The notes beneath the pieces were generated by a model, which saw only the letters and a program-made list of their open reading frames with translations, was not told the DNA's origin and searched no databases. A program made the translations under genes and the position numbers. Below are positions 11,816 through 11,835 of a DNA stretch of 11,835 nt, in pieces. How positions within the stretch are numbered: the first letter of the stretch is position 1; each line of letters starts with the position of its first letter. Where the stretch lies: assembly GCA_040394735.1 (NCBI GenBank), contig JBEBRR010000096.1:1-11835 (forward strand), in the 5' to 3' direction. This DNA comes from Leadbetterella byssophila_A. Lineage in GTDB: Bacteria; Bacteroidota; Bacteroidia; Cytophagales; Spirosomataceae.

Positions 11816-11835
11816 TCTTTTTTAATACATCCGGA

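Overview
The window looks like chromosomal DNA of a Bacteroidota bacterium, most plausibly a Chitinophagaceae-like lineage. The grounds are the TAnnTTTG-type -7 promoter boxes, exported proteins with cleavage just before Gln, a Crp-like regulator of the Bacteroidota type, and a membrane-spanning regulator architecture typical of this phylum. I see no tRNA, rRNA, CRISPR array, insertion sequence or phage gene. Base composition is moderately G+C-rich up to about 10.7 kb; the last 1.1 kb is visibly A+T-rich and looks acquired.

Layout. 1-465: 3' end of a glutathionylspermidine-synthase-like ATP-grasp gene. 720-2658, minus strand: an apparent operon of a lipoprotein, an overlapping 37-codon exported-peptide ORF and a Crp/Fnr-like regulator, followed by a CPBP membrane protease with its own promoter and a palindromic candidate operator. 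2745-3873, minus: two tandem paralogous exported proteins with a conserved Cys pair. 4008-4637, minus: an exported LamG/concanavalin-like protein with its own terminator, divergent from 4740-6008, a membrane-anchored regulator (N-terminal DNA-binding-like domain, one TM segment, C-terminal concanavalin-like domain). The two share a 102-bp intergenic region with CCGGT repeats and head-to-head -7 boxes.

6072-7650, minus: a DGPF/YCII protein translationally coupled to an ECF42-type sigma factor (sigma2, sigma4, DUF6596, TPR-like tail), preceded by a promoter candidate resembling ECF42 targets, so probably self-activated. 7780-8250, plus: a four-helix membrane protein with conserved histidines. 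8249-8519: a cluster of inverted repeats resembling dispersed intergenic repeats. 8531-10652, minus: a two-gene flavin operon, an LLM-class flavin oxidoreductase followed by a class B flavoprotein monooxygenase.

10840-11815, plus: an A+T-rich two-gene module, a GNAT-fold protein followed by a HigA-like XRE protein, with a 19-bp palindrome upstream that also overlaps a divergent promoter candidate. It has the form of a toxin-first toxin-antitoxin system and is the best candidate here for an undercharacterised system. A recurring theme is self-contained regulator-plus-partner units: sigma factor with DGPF, Crp-like with CPBP, membrane regulator with exported lectin-like protein, XRE with GNAT.
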